Shown here one piece after another: positions 13,474 through 22,022 of a stretch of 64,000 nucleotides of DNA; the first letter of the stretch is position 1; every line of letters begins with the position of its first letter. The DNA is taken from contig NZ_BDCC01000005.1 in the NCBI RefSeq assembly GCF_001613305.1, positions 310,001 through 374,000 on the forward strand. The letters run 5' to 3'. Origin of the DNA: Nocardia vaccinii NBRC 15922. GTDB lineage: Bacteria > Actinomycetota > Actinomycetes > Mycobacteriales > Mycobacteriaceae. The position numbers and the translations under genes were made by a program. Under the pieces are notes generated by a model, which was not told where the DNA came from, did not search any database, and saw only the letters and a program-made list of their open reading frames with translations.

Positions 13474-16400
13474 TCAGGTACGTGGTTTGACCAGCGGGAA
13501 CGGCAACGTCTCGCGGATACTGCGCCCGGTGATCAACATGACCACGCGGTCCACGCCGACGCCCAGGCCACCGGTCGGGGGCATGGCGTGTTCGAGGGCC
13601 TGCAGGAAGTCCTCGTCCAGTTCCATCGCCTCCGGATCGCCGCCCGCGGCCAGCAGGGACTGATCGGTGAGCCGCCTGCGCTGCTCGATCGGATTGGTCA
13701 GTTCGCTGTAGGCGGTGCCCAGTTCGACGCCCCAGGCCACCAGATCCCAGCGTTCGGCGACGCCCTCGATGCTGCGGTGGGCGCGGGTCAGCGGGGAGAC
13801 CGAGGTGGGGAAGTCGATGTAGAAGGTCGGCTCCTCGGTGCGGTCCTCGACCAGATGCTCGTACATCTCCAGCACGATCTGGCCCGAGTCCCAGCCGCAC
13901 TGGTACGGCACTCCGGCCTTGTCGCACAGCGAGCGCAACCGTTCGACATCGGTGTCGGCGGTGATCCGCTCGCCCAGGGCCTGCGAGATCGCATCGTGCA
14001 CGGTCTTGACCGGCCAGTCCCCGGAGATGTCGACCTCGGCCAGCGAACCGTCCGGCTGCGGGCGCATGGCGACCATCTTGCCGTTCGCGGCCAGGGCGGC
14101 GTCCTGGATGAGCTGACGGCAGGCGTGCATCATCCGCATGTAATCGCTGTGCGCCTCATAGGCTTCCAGGATCGTGAACTCCGGGTTGTGGCTGTAGTCC
14201 ACACCCTCGTTGCGGAACACCCGGCCCAGTTCGAACACCTTCTCCATACCGCCCACGCACAGCCGCTTCAGATACAGCTCGGGTGCGATCCGCAGATACA
14301 GGTCCAGGTCGTAGGCGTTGATGTGGGTCTGGAACGGGGTGGCGTTCGCGCCGCCGTGCACCTGTTGCAGCACCGGGGTCTCCACCTCGAGAAAACCCCA
14401 GCCGTTGAGCGTGTCCCGCAGCGAACGCACCACGGCACTGCGTTTGGCCAGCATCTCGCGGGTGTCGACGTTGATCGCCATGTCCACGTAGCGCTGCCGC
14501 ACCCGGGCCTCGGGATCGGACAGGCCGCGCCACTTGTCCGGCAGTGGATGCAGGCATTTGCCGATCATCCGCCAGTCCTGTGCCAGCAGCGACAATTCGC
14601 CGCGGCGGCTCGCGCCGATCTGTCCGCTGACCTCGATCAGATCGCCCAGGTCGAAGAATTCGTCGAATTCGTGCGCCCGGTCCACGCCGACGCGGCCGCG
14701 GTCGATCACCAGCTGGATATCGCCGGACCAGTCCCGCAGCACCGCGAAGATCACCCCGCCGTAATCGCGGATGCGCAGCAGTCGCCCGCACACGCGCACG
14801 GTCGTGCCCTTCGGTGAGCGGCGCGCGTCCAGGACCGAATGGGTGGGCGGATAGGCGACCGGATAGGAATCGATCCCGGCGGCCTCGAGCCGGGCGACCT
14901 TGTCCATCCGCACCCGTACCTGTTCCGGGCGGCGGGGACCGCGCTGCTCGAGTTCCGCCGGGGGCAGCTCCGGCGGGCTCCCGTCGGCGTGCAGGCCGGT
15001 CATGGCCGGCGGGACGGCCGAGCGAATGCCGGTGTGCCGCATGGGATCCGGCTGTTTACCGAAGCGCGGCAGGAAACCCTCGGCCAGGGCGCTGGCCATG
15101 GCCACCCGGACCAGTTGGCGGCGTTCCTCGAACAGGGAGAACCGAGGCACCCACTGCGGCTGATACTTCACATTGGAGCGGTACAGCGCCTCGAGCTGCC
15201 ACCAGCGCGAGAAGAACATCAGCACACCGCGCCACAGCCGCAGCACCGGACCCGCGCCGATTCGCCCGCCCTCCTCGAAGACCGCGCGGAACACCGCGAA
15301 GTTCAGCGAGACCCGGGTGATGCCGTACTGCTCCGAACTCAGCGCCAGCTGGGAGATCATCAACTCCATGACGCCGTTGGGACCCTTGGGATCTCGCCGC
15401 ATCAACTCCAGTGAGACACCGGTGCGGCCCCACGGGACCAGCGAGAGCATGCCCAGGACGCGTTCGGCCGATTCGGGCTCGCCGTCGCCGGATGCGGGAT
15501 TGCCGGAAGAGATGGCCTCCACCAGCAGGCAGTCGCCGTCCAGCGGATCACCCAGGCGGCCCAGCGCCATGGAGAATCCGCGTTCGGTCTCGGTGTCGCG
15601 CCAGGCGTCGGCGTTCGCGATGACCCGGGAGAATTCCTCGGGGGTGAGTTCGCTGTGCCGCCGGATGCGCACAGTGATGCCCTGTTTGCGCAGGCGGTTG
15701 GCGGCCTGACGCACCTGTTTCATCTCCGGGCCCGCCAGGGAGAACGTGCGGGTCTCCAGAATCGCCTCGTCGCCCAGCCGCAACGCCGACAGTCCGGCCC
15801 GGCGATATGCGGTCGCGCCCAACTCGCTCGCACCCATCACCGCCGGAGCCCAGCCGTACTGATCGGCCAAGCGCAACCATGCGTCGATGGCCTGCGGCCA
15901 GGCTTCCTTCGGTCCGATCGGATCGCCCGAGGCCAGGCAGACGCCCAATTCCACGCGATAGGTGACCGCGGCCTTACCGCTGGGCGCGAAGACGACCGCC
16001 TTGTCGCGGCGGGTGGCGAAATATCCCAGTGAATCCTCGACGTCCGAGCGTTCGAGCAGTCCGCGCAACGCCGATTCGTCCAGTCCGGTCAGTGCGTTGG
16101 ACGCGCGCTGGGAGCTGAACAGCACCATCGCCGCCGCCATCACCGCGAGGAATCCGAAGAAACCGAGCAGCAGATCCACGAAATGTCTGGGGTGACCGTC
16201 GAAGCTGTCGGTGCTGACCAGAATCGCCGCGGTCACCTTGGACACCGCCCAGGCCGGGCGTTCCAGACCACGCGGCAGCGTCCCCGGTAGCAGTTCCACC
16301 AGTCCCCAGCCGAGCAGGAATCCGGTGGCCAGCCCGCCTGCCAGGACTCCGAGCGCCTTCCACACCGCCGCGCGGCGGACCTGGGTGTAGAACTCCGGCC

Positions 16401-16914
16401 AGGCCGCGATCAGCAGTCCGATCACCAGGACGTGCACGATCAGCGCGATCAGCGAACTGATATTGCGTTCGTCACCGAATTCGATGGCGTTGGCGGCTGC
16501 GAACGAGGCCATATAGGCCACCAGCAGCCACCAGGCGATGCGTTTTCGGCTGGCGGTCGCGCCCGCGAGCAGGCCGATCATCAACGCCCACACCAGCGAG
16601 GTCTCCGGGGCGTCGAAGTAGTAGTCGTCGATGTAATGCCGCGGCACCTGTGTGATGAACCGCAGACCGGGAGAGATGCTCCACAGCATGCACAGCACCG
16701 AGAAGGTGCCCAGGACGAGTCCGGCCAGATGCGGAACCTCACTGAGCCGTCCGTGCGCGCGGTGCGGTACCTCCGGAGATCGCGCGGTGCGCTCGGCGGT
16801 GTGCCGACGGTCGGGTTTGGAGCGCCGGCGCTCGGAAGGCGCTACGCCGGATGTCGATGTCACCGAACCAGTGTGAATGTTGACCTCGCTCGAATGCGGA
16901 ACGTCGGCGTGCAT
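13474..16914 (-). CDS. lysX: Bifunctional lysylphosphatidylglycerol synthetase / lysine-tRNA ligase
   Basis: Adds lysine to phosphatidylglycerol, which in mycobacteria protects against cationic peptides. About 1146 residues from ATG 16914, close to the 1172 of the M. tuberculosis protein. Order: about six membrane helices, an MprF-type C-terminal transferase domain ([17 protein letters not shown], then [20 protein letters not shown]), an OB-fold anticodon-type domain (about residue 730 on), and a class II LysRS core with [16 protein letters not shown] (motif 1 region), [19 protein letters not shown] (motif 2) and [13 protein letters not shown] (motif 3). The frame is open upstream to 17127, but that overlaps the divergent S4 gene, so a start at 16914 or later fits better. 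Confidence 0.93.
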   Translation of the reverse strand: MHADVPHSSEVNIHTGSVTSTSGVAPSERRRSKPDRRHTAERTARSPEVPHRAHGRLSEVPHLAGLVLGTFSVLCMLWSISPGLRFITQVPRHYIDDYYFDAPETSLVWALMIGLLAGATASRKRIAWWLLVAYMASFAAANAIEFGDERNISSLIALIVHVLVIGLLIAAWPEFYTQVRRAAVWKALGVLAGGLATGFLLGWGLVELLPGTLPRGLERPAWAVSKVTAAILVSTDSFDGHPRHFVDLLLGFFGFLAVMAAAMVLFSSQRASNALTGLDESALRGLLERSDVEDSLGYFATRRDKAVVFAPSGKAAVTYRVELGVCLASGDPIGPKEAWPQAIDAWLRLADQYGWAPAVMGASELGATAYRRAGLSALRLGDEAILETRTFSLAGPEMKQVRQAANRLRKQGITVRIRRHSELTPEEFSRVIANADAWRDTETERGFSMALGRLGDPLDGDCLLVEAISSGNPASGDGEPESAERVLGMLSLVPWGRTGVSLELMRRDPKGPNGVMELMISQLALSSEQYGITRVSLNFAVFRAVFEEGGRIGAGPVLRLWRGVLMFFSRWWQLEALYRSNVKYQPQWVPRFSLFEERRQLVRVAMASALAEGFLPRFGKQPDPMRHTGIRSAVPPAMTGLHADGSPPELPPAELEQRGPRRPEQVRVRMDKVARLEAAGIDSYPVAYPPTHSVLDARRSPKGTTVRVCGRLLRIRDYGGVIFAVLRDWSGDIQLVIDRGRVGVDRAHEFDEFFDLGDLIEVSGQIGASRRGELSLLAQDWRMIGKCLHPLPDKWRGLSDPEARVRQRYVDMAINVDTREMLAKRSAVVRSLRDTLNGWGFLEVETPVLQQVHGGANATPFQTHINAYDLDLYLRIAPELYLKRLCVGGMEKVFELGRVFRNEGVDYSHNPEFTILEAYEAHSDYMRMMHACRQLIQDAALAANGKMVAMRPQPDGSLAEVDISGDWPVKTVHDAISQALGERITADTDVERLRSLCDKAGVPYQCGWDSGQIVLEMYEHLVEDRTEEPTFYIDFPTSVSPLTRAHRSIEGVAERWDLVAWGVELGTAYSELTNPIEQRRRLTDQSLLAAGGDPEAMELDEDFLQALEHAMPPTGGLGVGVDRVVMLITGRSIRETLPFPLVKPRT

Positions 16915-16996
16915 GTCCGTACCCAGTGTGTGCGCGCCGAGGTCGCCGCGGGGGGTGGATGCACCGCCGCGGGCGCGAAAGGTGAAGATGTTACCC

Positions 16997-17221
16997 ATGT
17001 CGGATCCAGTCGATGTGCCGATCGATGACGAGGTCATTCGACTCGGGCAATTCTTGAAGCTGGCCAACCTGATCGACAGCGGCTCGGAGGCCAAGACCGT
17101 GATCGCCGCCGGTTTGGTGCGCGTCAATGACGAGGTCGAACTGCGGCGAGGCCGTCAGCTGCATGCCGGTGACGTGGTCACCATCGCCGGACACCGGGCC
17201 CGGGTCGGCAACGGGGCCTGA
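16997..17221 (+). CDS. S4-domain RNA-binding protein
   Basis: A 74-residue protein made of a single S4 fold: [20 protein letters not shown], then [16 protein letters not shown] and a C-terminal beta hairpin. It is of the YbcJ/YaaA type, thought to bind structured RNA such as rRNA or tRNA. ATG 16997 was chosen because the S4 fold begins soon after; the open frame extends upstream into the lysX N-terminal region. Divergent from lysX and convergent with the RraA-like gene 15 bases downstream. Confidence 0.85.
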   Translation: MSDPVDVPIDDEVIRLGQFLKLANLIDSGSEAKTVIAAGLVRVNDEVELRRGRQLHAGDVVTIAGHRARVGNGA

Positions 17222-17236
17222 CGCCGCGGAGCGGGC

Positions 17237-17722
17237 TCATTCGGCGCGCACGACGATTCCGTCGTGATCGCTGTAGAGCATCTCGCCGGGAACGAAGGTG
17301 ACGCCGCCGAATTCGACGGGCACATCGCGTTCGCCGGAACCGGTCTGGGTGCTCTTGCGCGGGTTGGTGCCCAGGGCCTTGAGACCGATGTCCAGGGTGC
17401 GCAGGATCGCGGAATCGCGGACCGCGCCGTTGACCACGACGCCGGACCAGCCGTTGCTCACCCCGCGCCCGGCGATGATGTCCCCGACCAGTGCGGTGTG
17501 CACGCCGGCACCGCCGTCGACCACCAGCACCCGGCCCTCGCCCGGTTCGCCCAGGGTCTGTTTGACCAGGAGGTTGTCCTGGAAACAGCGGATCGTGACG
17601 ATGCGGCCCGCGAACGCCTCGCGACCGCCGAACTGCGTGAACTGTGTGTCACAACTGCGGATCTCGGGACCGATCTCATCGGCGAGGTCTGCGGTGGCGA
17701 CGGTATTGGCTGATTCGGTCAC
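17237..17722 (-). CDS. rraA: RraA family protein
   Basis: A 161-residue RraA-like protein. Members bind RNase E in enterobacteria; others are HMG/CHA aldolases, and many are mis-annotated as demethylmenaquinone methyltransferase. The diagnostic parts are [20 protein letters not shown] and [20 protein letters not shown], with the Arg-Asp pair (R-D in AVRD) that binds ligand or metal in the aldolases. The GTG start at 17722 gives the usual length; the frame extends upstream through unrelated GC-rich sequence. Confidence 0.88.
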   Translation of the reverse strand: MTESANTVATADLADEIGPEIRSCDTQFTQFGGREAFAGRIVTIRCFQDNLLVKQTLGEPGEGRVLVVDGGAGVHTALVGDIIAGRGVSNGWSGVVVNGAVRDSAILRTLDIGLKALGTNPRKSTQTGSGERDVPVEFGGVTFVPGEMLYSDHDGIVVRAE

Positions 17723-17829
17723 GGCTGCAAGCTTGCCATGGTGCCTGTCGGCGTTCCCTGAGACCTTTCTGCGAGCTTCGTCCGGGGCGCGCGGGCGGTC
17801 GGTGCGCAGACCCGGTGGCCGGGATCCGC

Positions 17830-17882
17830 ACACCCGGCCGGGCCTTGCCGAACGCGGACTCGGACCGGGCCAGGCCGGGTGT
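17830..17882. terminator. Possible terminator stem between rraA and copD
   Basis: Arms ACACCCGGCC (17830-17839) and GGCCGGGTGT (17873-17882) pair perfectly over 10 bp with a 33-base loop that itself contains GGGCC/GGGCC. It lies downstream of copD (leftward). No T-tract is present, so function is uncertain. The rest of 17723-18019 shows no gene. Confidence 0.35.
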
Positions 17883-18019
17883 CCGGATGAGCCGGGCCCT
17901 GCGGCCACGGCATGCCGGAGCCGACTTCAGGTCGCGTGCTGAACTCGTGGTGTCCGGGTGCGCCGTGTCTGCGGCCGAGTTCCCGGACCGGCGTTCTGCC
18001 GGACCGGGCGGACCGGCGC

Positions 18020-18961
18020 TCAGGCCGTGACGGACAGGGTGGCGGCCAGTCCGAACACCACCGCGATCGCCACGACCTCGATCACCGCGCGACGCAGCGA
18101 ACCGTCCGCGGACAGGCGATGGTCCCCGGCCGCCGGCACCCAGCTGCGGCGCCACCACCAGCCCAGGACCAGCAGTCCGCCGAGAAGGACAGCCTTCGCC
18201 AGCAGGATCCGGCCGTAACCGGTGTCCACCAGGGGTGTCAGTCCGCCGACTTTGACCAGTCCGTCGATGATGCCGCTGGTCCCGACCGCGGCGACCGCGG
18301 GCAGCGCCCAGGCCGAATATCGCGGCAGCACCCGGGCCCACTCCCCGCGCGAACGCAGTACCAGGGCCAGGGCCAGCAGCAGCCCGAACCAGGCCGCCGC
18401 GCCCAGCACATGCACGGCCGCGAAGACCGCGCCCAGCGGTTGCTGAGCCATATGCCCGGTGATCGGCCGCAACTCGAGGGTCACGGCCGCGAACATCAGC
18501 ACCAGGTCGACGGCGGCCCGGTCCGGCTGCCGGTGGGCCAGGGCGCAGTATCCGGTCACCACGGCGGTCCCGACCAGGATCGCGATGCCGACCTGTCCGC
18601 TGCTGACGTGGGCCAGATACGTGCCGAACTCCCCGGTGCCCAACCGGCTCACCGGTACCCCGACGACCTGGGCGGCCGCACAGGCCAGCACCACGAATTC
18701 CAGGACGGTCCAGATTCCGCCGACCACGGCCAGTTGCCGCCACGGCGGATCGATCCTGCGGTGCAGCCGTGGCAGCGCGGCCAGGCCGACCACGGTGGCC
18801 CCGGCGCAGTCCGCCAGAGCGCGGACCGGCGCCTCGGACTGCAGCGGGTCCGGCGCGGCCAGCGCCCAGGCCAGGACCGTGCCCAGCACAGCGGCCGGGA
18901 CGACCAGCAACAATGCCGACCGCAGGGCGGGTGAACCGCCGCCGGTCGTCTTCCCGCTCAC
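18020..18961 (-). CDS. copD: Copper resistance protein CopD family membrane protein
   Basis: A 313-residue polytopic membrane protein with eight or nine hydrophobic segments, matching the CopD domain. HVLGAAAWFGLLLALALV carries the family His and Trp, and other His occur in the segments near ITGHMAQQPLG and AHVSSG. CopD is thought to move copper across the inner membrane together with periplasmic CopC. The GTG start at 18961 overlaps the copC stop (GTGA), so the two are translationally coupled. Last gene of the leftward ycnI-copC-copD operon. Confidence 0.88.
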   Translation of the reverse strand: MSGKTTGGGSPALRSALLLVVPAAVLGTVLAWALAAPDPLQSEAPVRALADCAGATVVGLAALPRLHRRIDPPWRQLAVVGGIWTVLEFVVLACAAAQVVGVPVSRLGTGEFGTYLAHVSSGQVGIAILVGTAVVTGYCALAHRQPDRAAVDLVLMFAAVTLELRPITGHMAQQPLGAVFAAVHVLGAAAWFGLLLALALVLRSRGEWARVLPRYSAWALPAVAAVGTSGIIDGLVKVGGLTPLVDTGYGRILLAKAVLLGGLLVLGWWWRRSWVPAAGDHRLSADGSLRRAVIEVVAIAVVFGLAATLSVTA

Positions 18962-19569
18962 CGCTTACTCGTCTGTCTCCGCCGACGCCGTACGCGGGGC
19001 CCGCCGTGGTTACCCGAGCCGCCTCCTCCGGGCCCGTTGCTCCCGGCGCGCTTCCCGCCGAGCAGTGCGAAGGCCAGTCCGCCGCCGAACAGCACGATCG
19101 CCCCGACGATGAACACCCAGACCGGAACCCCGCCGGACCCGCTACCGCTGCCGGAACTGCTCGCGTTGGCCTTCGGTCCGGGGGTCCCGTGACCGGCCGT
19201 GGTGAGGGTGAAGCTGCGGGTCCCGCTGACCGGATGGCCGTCCGCGGAGGTCACCCGGTAGGCCATCGTGTACTTGCCCGCCGGACCGAGTTCGCGGACC
19301 GCGATGCTGACGCGCGGACCGTCCACGACGGGCTGCCCCTCGGACCACAGATTGCCGTCCGGGCCGACCACGGTCACCGACGGGAAACTGGGCTGCAGAT
19401 TCTCGTTGAACGTGAACGTCGCCCGGGCCGGTCCGGCGGACAGCTGCGCGCCGTCCGCCGGATCGACCGAGACGAGGACCGAATGCGCCGCGGCAGGACC
19501 GGCCCCCAGAACGGCCGGTCCGGCGGCCAGCAGCGCGATCACGACCGCGCCGAGCGTTCGGCGGATCAT
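18958..19569 (-). CDS. copC: Copper resistance protein CopC
   Basis: A 203-residue exported copper-binding protein. The signal peptide ends at AAAHS, so the mature protein starts with the copper-ligating His that follows Ala-Ala-Ala. A CopC beta sandwich follows (VDPADGAQLSAGPARATFTF, then YRVTSADGHPVSGTRSFT, where the second His ligand is DGHPVSG). The C-terminal part has a Ser/Gly linker, one membrane segment (VWVFIVGAIVLFGGGLAFAL) and a basic tail, so it is membrane anchored. ATG 19569 overlaps the ycnI stop (ATGA). Confidence 0.92.
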   Translation of the reverse strand: MIRRTLGAVVIALLAAGPAVLGAGPAAAHSVLVSVDPADGAQLSAGPARATFTFNENLQPSFPSVTVVGPDGNLWSEGQPVVDGPRVSIAVRELGPAGKYTMAYRVTSADGHPVSGTRSFTLTTAGHGTPGPKANASSSGSGSGSGGVPVWVFIVGAIVLFGGGLAFALLGGKRAGSNGPGGGGSGNHGGPRVRRRRRQTSKR

Positions 19570-20219
19570 GAGCGCCGACCCCGGATCAGCGCGCCCAGAC
19601 CCAGGGCCGCGCCGAGCGCGCCCAGGGCGAGTCCGATGCCGCCGAGCCAGCGGGCGGTGGAATCGGACTCGGATGTGGTGGCCGCCGCGGTCGCGGCGCT
19701 CATCGGGTGCTCGTCGTCGGATCCGGCCGCGGCCAGGCTCAGCGTCGGAACCGGATTGTCCGGCTCCTTGCCGTCCGGCCCGGTCGGCTGATTCCAGCTG
19801 ACGACCTTGCCGTCGCTGTAGGTCTGCACGGCCGGGAATTCGGCGTGATCCTGTTTGGGCAGCGGAGCGACCAGCACTGTGAACTGCTGGAACTGATTCG
19901 GCGCGATCCCCGGGGTGCCGGGGTCGGCGGTCCAGGTGACGGTCGTGTACTGATTCTTGTCGTTCTTGTCCAGTTTGGCGGTCCAACCCGGAAGCGGCTG
20001 GGTGCGGGCCGCGTCCACCGCGGGCAGGGTGACCGCGAGGCTGGTCGTGGACGCGGTCTCGGATTCGTCGGGGACACGGAAGGTCAGGACGGCGTCGCCG
20101 CCCTGCGTCGCGCCCGGCGACGTGACGTGGACGTGGGCGGCGGCGGTGCCGGTCCCGAGTAGGGCCAGTCCGGCCGCGGCGCCCGTCGTGAGCAGGGCGC
20201 GCGAAATTCCGATGGGCAT
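19566..20219 (-). CDS. ycnI: YcnI family (DUF1775) copper-associated protein
   Basis: A 217-residue exported protein. The signal peptide ends at AAAHVHVTSP, leaving an N-terminal His as in YcnI of Bacillus subtilis, where it helps bind copper. The DUF1775 beta sandwich follows (FRVPDESETASTTSLAVTLP, TVTWTADPGTPGIAPNQFQQF) and the C-terminus has one membrane helix. First of three overlapping genes with copC and copD. The Trp that shares copper binding in B. subtilis YcnI may correspond to the Trp in TVTWTAD. Confidence 0.9.
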   Translation of the reverse strand: MPIGISRALLTTGAAAGLALLGTGTAAAHVHVTSPGATQGGDAVLTFRVPDESETASTTSLAVTLPAVDAARTQPLPGWTAKLDKNDKNQYTTVTWTADPGTPGIAPNQFQQFTVLVAPLPKQDHAEFPAVQTYSDGKVVSWNQPTGPDGKEPDNPVPTLSLAAAGSDDEHPMSAATAAATTSESDSTARWLGGIGLALGALGAALGLGALIRGRRS

Positions 20220-20272
20220 GAGGGTGTGTGCTTTCTGCGTGGAAAGGGTGATGGGGGAGTGATCCGCGGTGA

Positions 20273-20869
20273 TCAGACCGGCATCGGCGGGGCGCGCGAG
20301 CCCAGGGCTCCGGCATGCAGAAAGCGGTGAACGTGGGAGGGCTCGTCGAGCCAGCGGGGCGCGCGAGGTGCGGGCGGCAGCGGTTGCGCCGGTCCGATCA
20401 GGGTGCGGACCGCCCGGGAGACCACCGTGTACAGCCGCTCGGCGGCGGCGATGAGGATCGCGCAGACCAGCGTCGCGAGCGCGTGCGCCGCGGCCATCGG
20501 ACCGTTGGGCAGACCCGCGGTGGCCAGGAATGTGCCTGCCACACCGCAGGAATCGCGGCCCGCGGTCATCGGGTCCGGCCCGGCCGGGACGGACAGTGCC
20601 AGATGCGCGGCCAGCTGTCCGGCGGCCAAGGCGGCCAGAAGGGCTGCGCGCGAGGGGGTTCCGGCCGGAACCGGCAGCAGGGTCGCGATAGCGCCGACTC
20701 CGGCGGCGGCGCACAGCAGCAGGGTCAGCGGCGCGGATCCGGGCCAGGCGCCCCCGGCCAGTCCGTGCGCGGCCACGGCGAGGGCGGCGACCGTCGCGCC
20801 GACGAGCACACCACGAAAGGGTCCGGCGGCCGGTCGGCCTCCGGACCCCGGTGCTGGCGTGCGACGCAT
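20273..20869 (-). CDS. Hypothetical membrane protein of the copper cluster
   Basis: A 198-residue protein with four or five hydrophobic segments and His residues near them (LAVAAHGLAGG, AAHLALSVP, AAAHALATL). It ends in a Pro-rich cytoplasmic tail with PSHVHRFLHAG. It lies 53 bases upstream of ycnI on the same strand and so probably belongs to the same transcript. I do not recognise a named family, although similar proteins occur beside ycnI in related actinobacteria. A role in copper handling is inferred from position. Confidence 0.75.
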   Translation of the reverse strand: MRRTPAPGSGGRPAAGPFRGVLVGATVAALAVAAHGLAGGAWPGSAPLTLLLCAAAGVGAIATLLPVPAGTPSRAALLAALAAGQLAAHLALSVPAGPDPMTAGRDSCGVAGTFLATAGLPNGPMAAAHALATLVCAILIAAAERLYTVVSRAVRTLIGPAQPLPPAPRAPRWLDEPSHVHRFLHAGALGSRAPPMPV

Positions 20870-20895
20870 CGCCGGTCGGTCGTTCGGTGTACGGG

Positions 20896-21537
20896 TCAGC
20901 GCACGCCCAGGCGTGCGAGCACGTCGGATTCGACGCCGGACAGCTCATTGGAGATGGAGGTGTGCACCGCGCGGCGGCGGGGGGCGGGCATCTGCTCGGC
21001 GGTGCGGACCGCGGCGGTCAGGCTGTTCAGCCGGTCCCGCGAGGCGGTGACGAACCGCTGGGTCTCGGTGTCCTTGGCGGAGGAGTCGGCGATTTTCGAC
21101 AGCGCCGACTCCGCACCGCTGATTCGCGCCTGCAGGCGCGCGCCGTGTCCGGAGAAGTCGCCGAGTTCGTCCAGCCCGATGCCGAGGCGCTGAGCGCGGC
21201 GGGCGTCGATCTGCCCGCGCAGGAAGGTCGCGGCCCGGTAGGCCAGCGGTGCGAGCACCGGGATCAGCACCCGGGCCACGCCCAGATATTTCTTGACCTG
21301 TCCGGCGCTGAAAAGGTCCCGCTCGGCCTTCTCGGCCGTCTTCAGCGCGGCCTTCTCCTCGGCCTTGAGTGTCGAGATCTGCTGTTTGGCCACCGCGCGC
21401 TGAGTGCGGGCCTCCTCCCGATCACGTTTGCGCTCGTTGCGCGCGGAGAGTTTGGCCTCCAGCCCGGCCTTGTGCTTGAGGGCCTTCGCCTCGGCTTTGC
21501 GGTCCGCGCGCCGCTTGCGCTTGGTGAACAACCCCAT
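20896..21537 (-). CDS. DUF6474 family protein
   Basis: A 213-residue protein of a family seen in Nocardia and Rhodococcus, function unknown. The N-terminal half is very basic and Lys/Ala/Glu-rich (MGLFTKRKRRADRKAEAKAL on), predicted coiled coil up to about residue 100. Then comes a short hydrophobic stretch (YLGVARVLIPVLAPLAYRAA) and a helical C-terminus. ATG 21537 is preceded by CAGGAGG, a strong ribosome binding site, which decides the start over upstream codons. A copy of the GAAGCGGAGGCCGA repeat ends 17 bases before the ATG. Confidence 0.85.
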   Translation of the reverse strand: MGLFTKRKRRADRKAEAKALKHKAGLEAKLSARNERKRDREEARTQRAVAKQQISTLKAEEKAALKTAEKAERDLFSAGQVKKYLGVARVLIPVLAPLAYRAATFLRGQIDARRAQRLGIGLDELGDFSGHGARLQARISGAESALSKIADSSAKDTETQRFVTASRDRLNSLTAAVRTAEQMPAPRRRAVHTSISNELSGVESDVLARLGVR

Positions 21538-21554
21538 TGCAGCCTCCTGAATTC

Positions 21555-21575
21555 TCGGCCTCCGCTTCGCTACGG
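21555..21575 (-). repeat. Start-proximal repeat copy 1 (upstream of DUF6474 gene)
   Basis: On the minus strand this reads CCGTAGCGAAGCGGAGGCCGA (21 bases, split here as CCGTAGC and GAAGCGGAGGCCGA) and lies 17 bases before ATG 21537, just upstream of the ribosome binding site. Confidence 0.7.
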
Positions 21576-21974
21576 CGGGGTTCGCGGCCCCCGAGGCTTG
21601 CCGTTCCGGGGCCGCCGCTTGCTGCTTCGTCGCATGCGCGGCGCCCCCGGAACGGTGAGCCGGCCGCAAACCCGTTGAGGTTGCGCAGTGCCGTGTCGCC
21701 GTTGGTTCGCGGTGGCCTACCGGCCAGTTTTGCGTGGTACGTACTCGTGAAATGTATACCCGACTCGGGTCGTCGTAGCACTACAGCATGCGAGTGGGTG
21801 TGCGCTCGCCGCACGCGGCGCACCCGCGCCCTGGAACGCCAACAAGTGACACCCAGGCCCGTTTCACCGTGGACCACGTCAACCCCGAAGGCCGCGGCCC
21901 GGGTCGATTCTGGACTGACCGGAGCGGAGGAGCGAAGCGGGGGAGCGGAGGGAGGGAAGAATCGGCCCCTCGGG

Positions 21975-22012
21975 GGCCGCGGCCCGCCGGAGCGAAGCGG
22001 AGGCCGAAAATA
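21975..22012 (+). repeat. Start-proximal repeat copy 2 (upstream of nuclease gene)
   Basis: A 38-base element starting GGCCGCGGCCCGCCGG and ending GAAGCGGAGGCCGAAAATA. It matches 27325-27362 at 34 of 38 positions. It ends 10 bases before the first possible start of the nuclease gene. Confidence 0.75.
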
Positions 22013-22022
22013 GAGCCTGTCG

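Larger units (their letters stand above)
21538..22022. other. Divergent intergenic region with start-proximal repeats
   Basis: 485 bases between the leftward DUF6474 gene and the rightward nuclease gene. It has a copy of the GAAGCGGAGGCCGA repeat at each end, each pointing toward its own gene, and a related GAGCGAAGCGGGGG stretch near 21930. No gene was recognised in between; TATACC near 21758 may be part of a promoter. Confidence 0.5.

Noticed and set aside
17723..18019. Open frames in both directions in the GC-rich gap between rraA and copD
   Set aside because: No domain, no ribosome binding site, and low-complexity Arg/Pro/Gly-rich translations.
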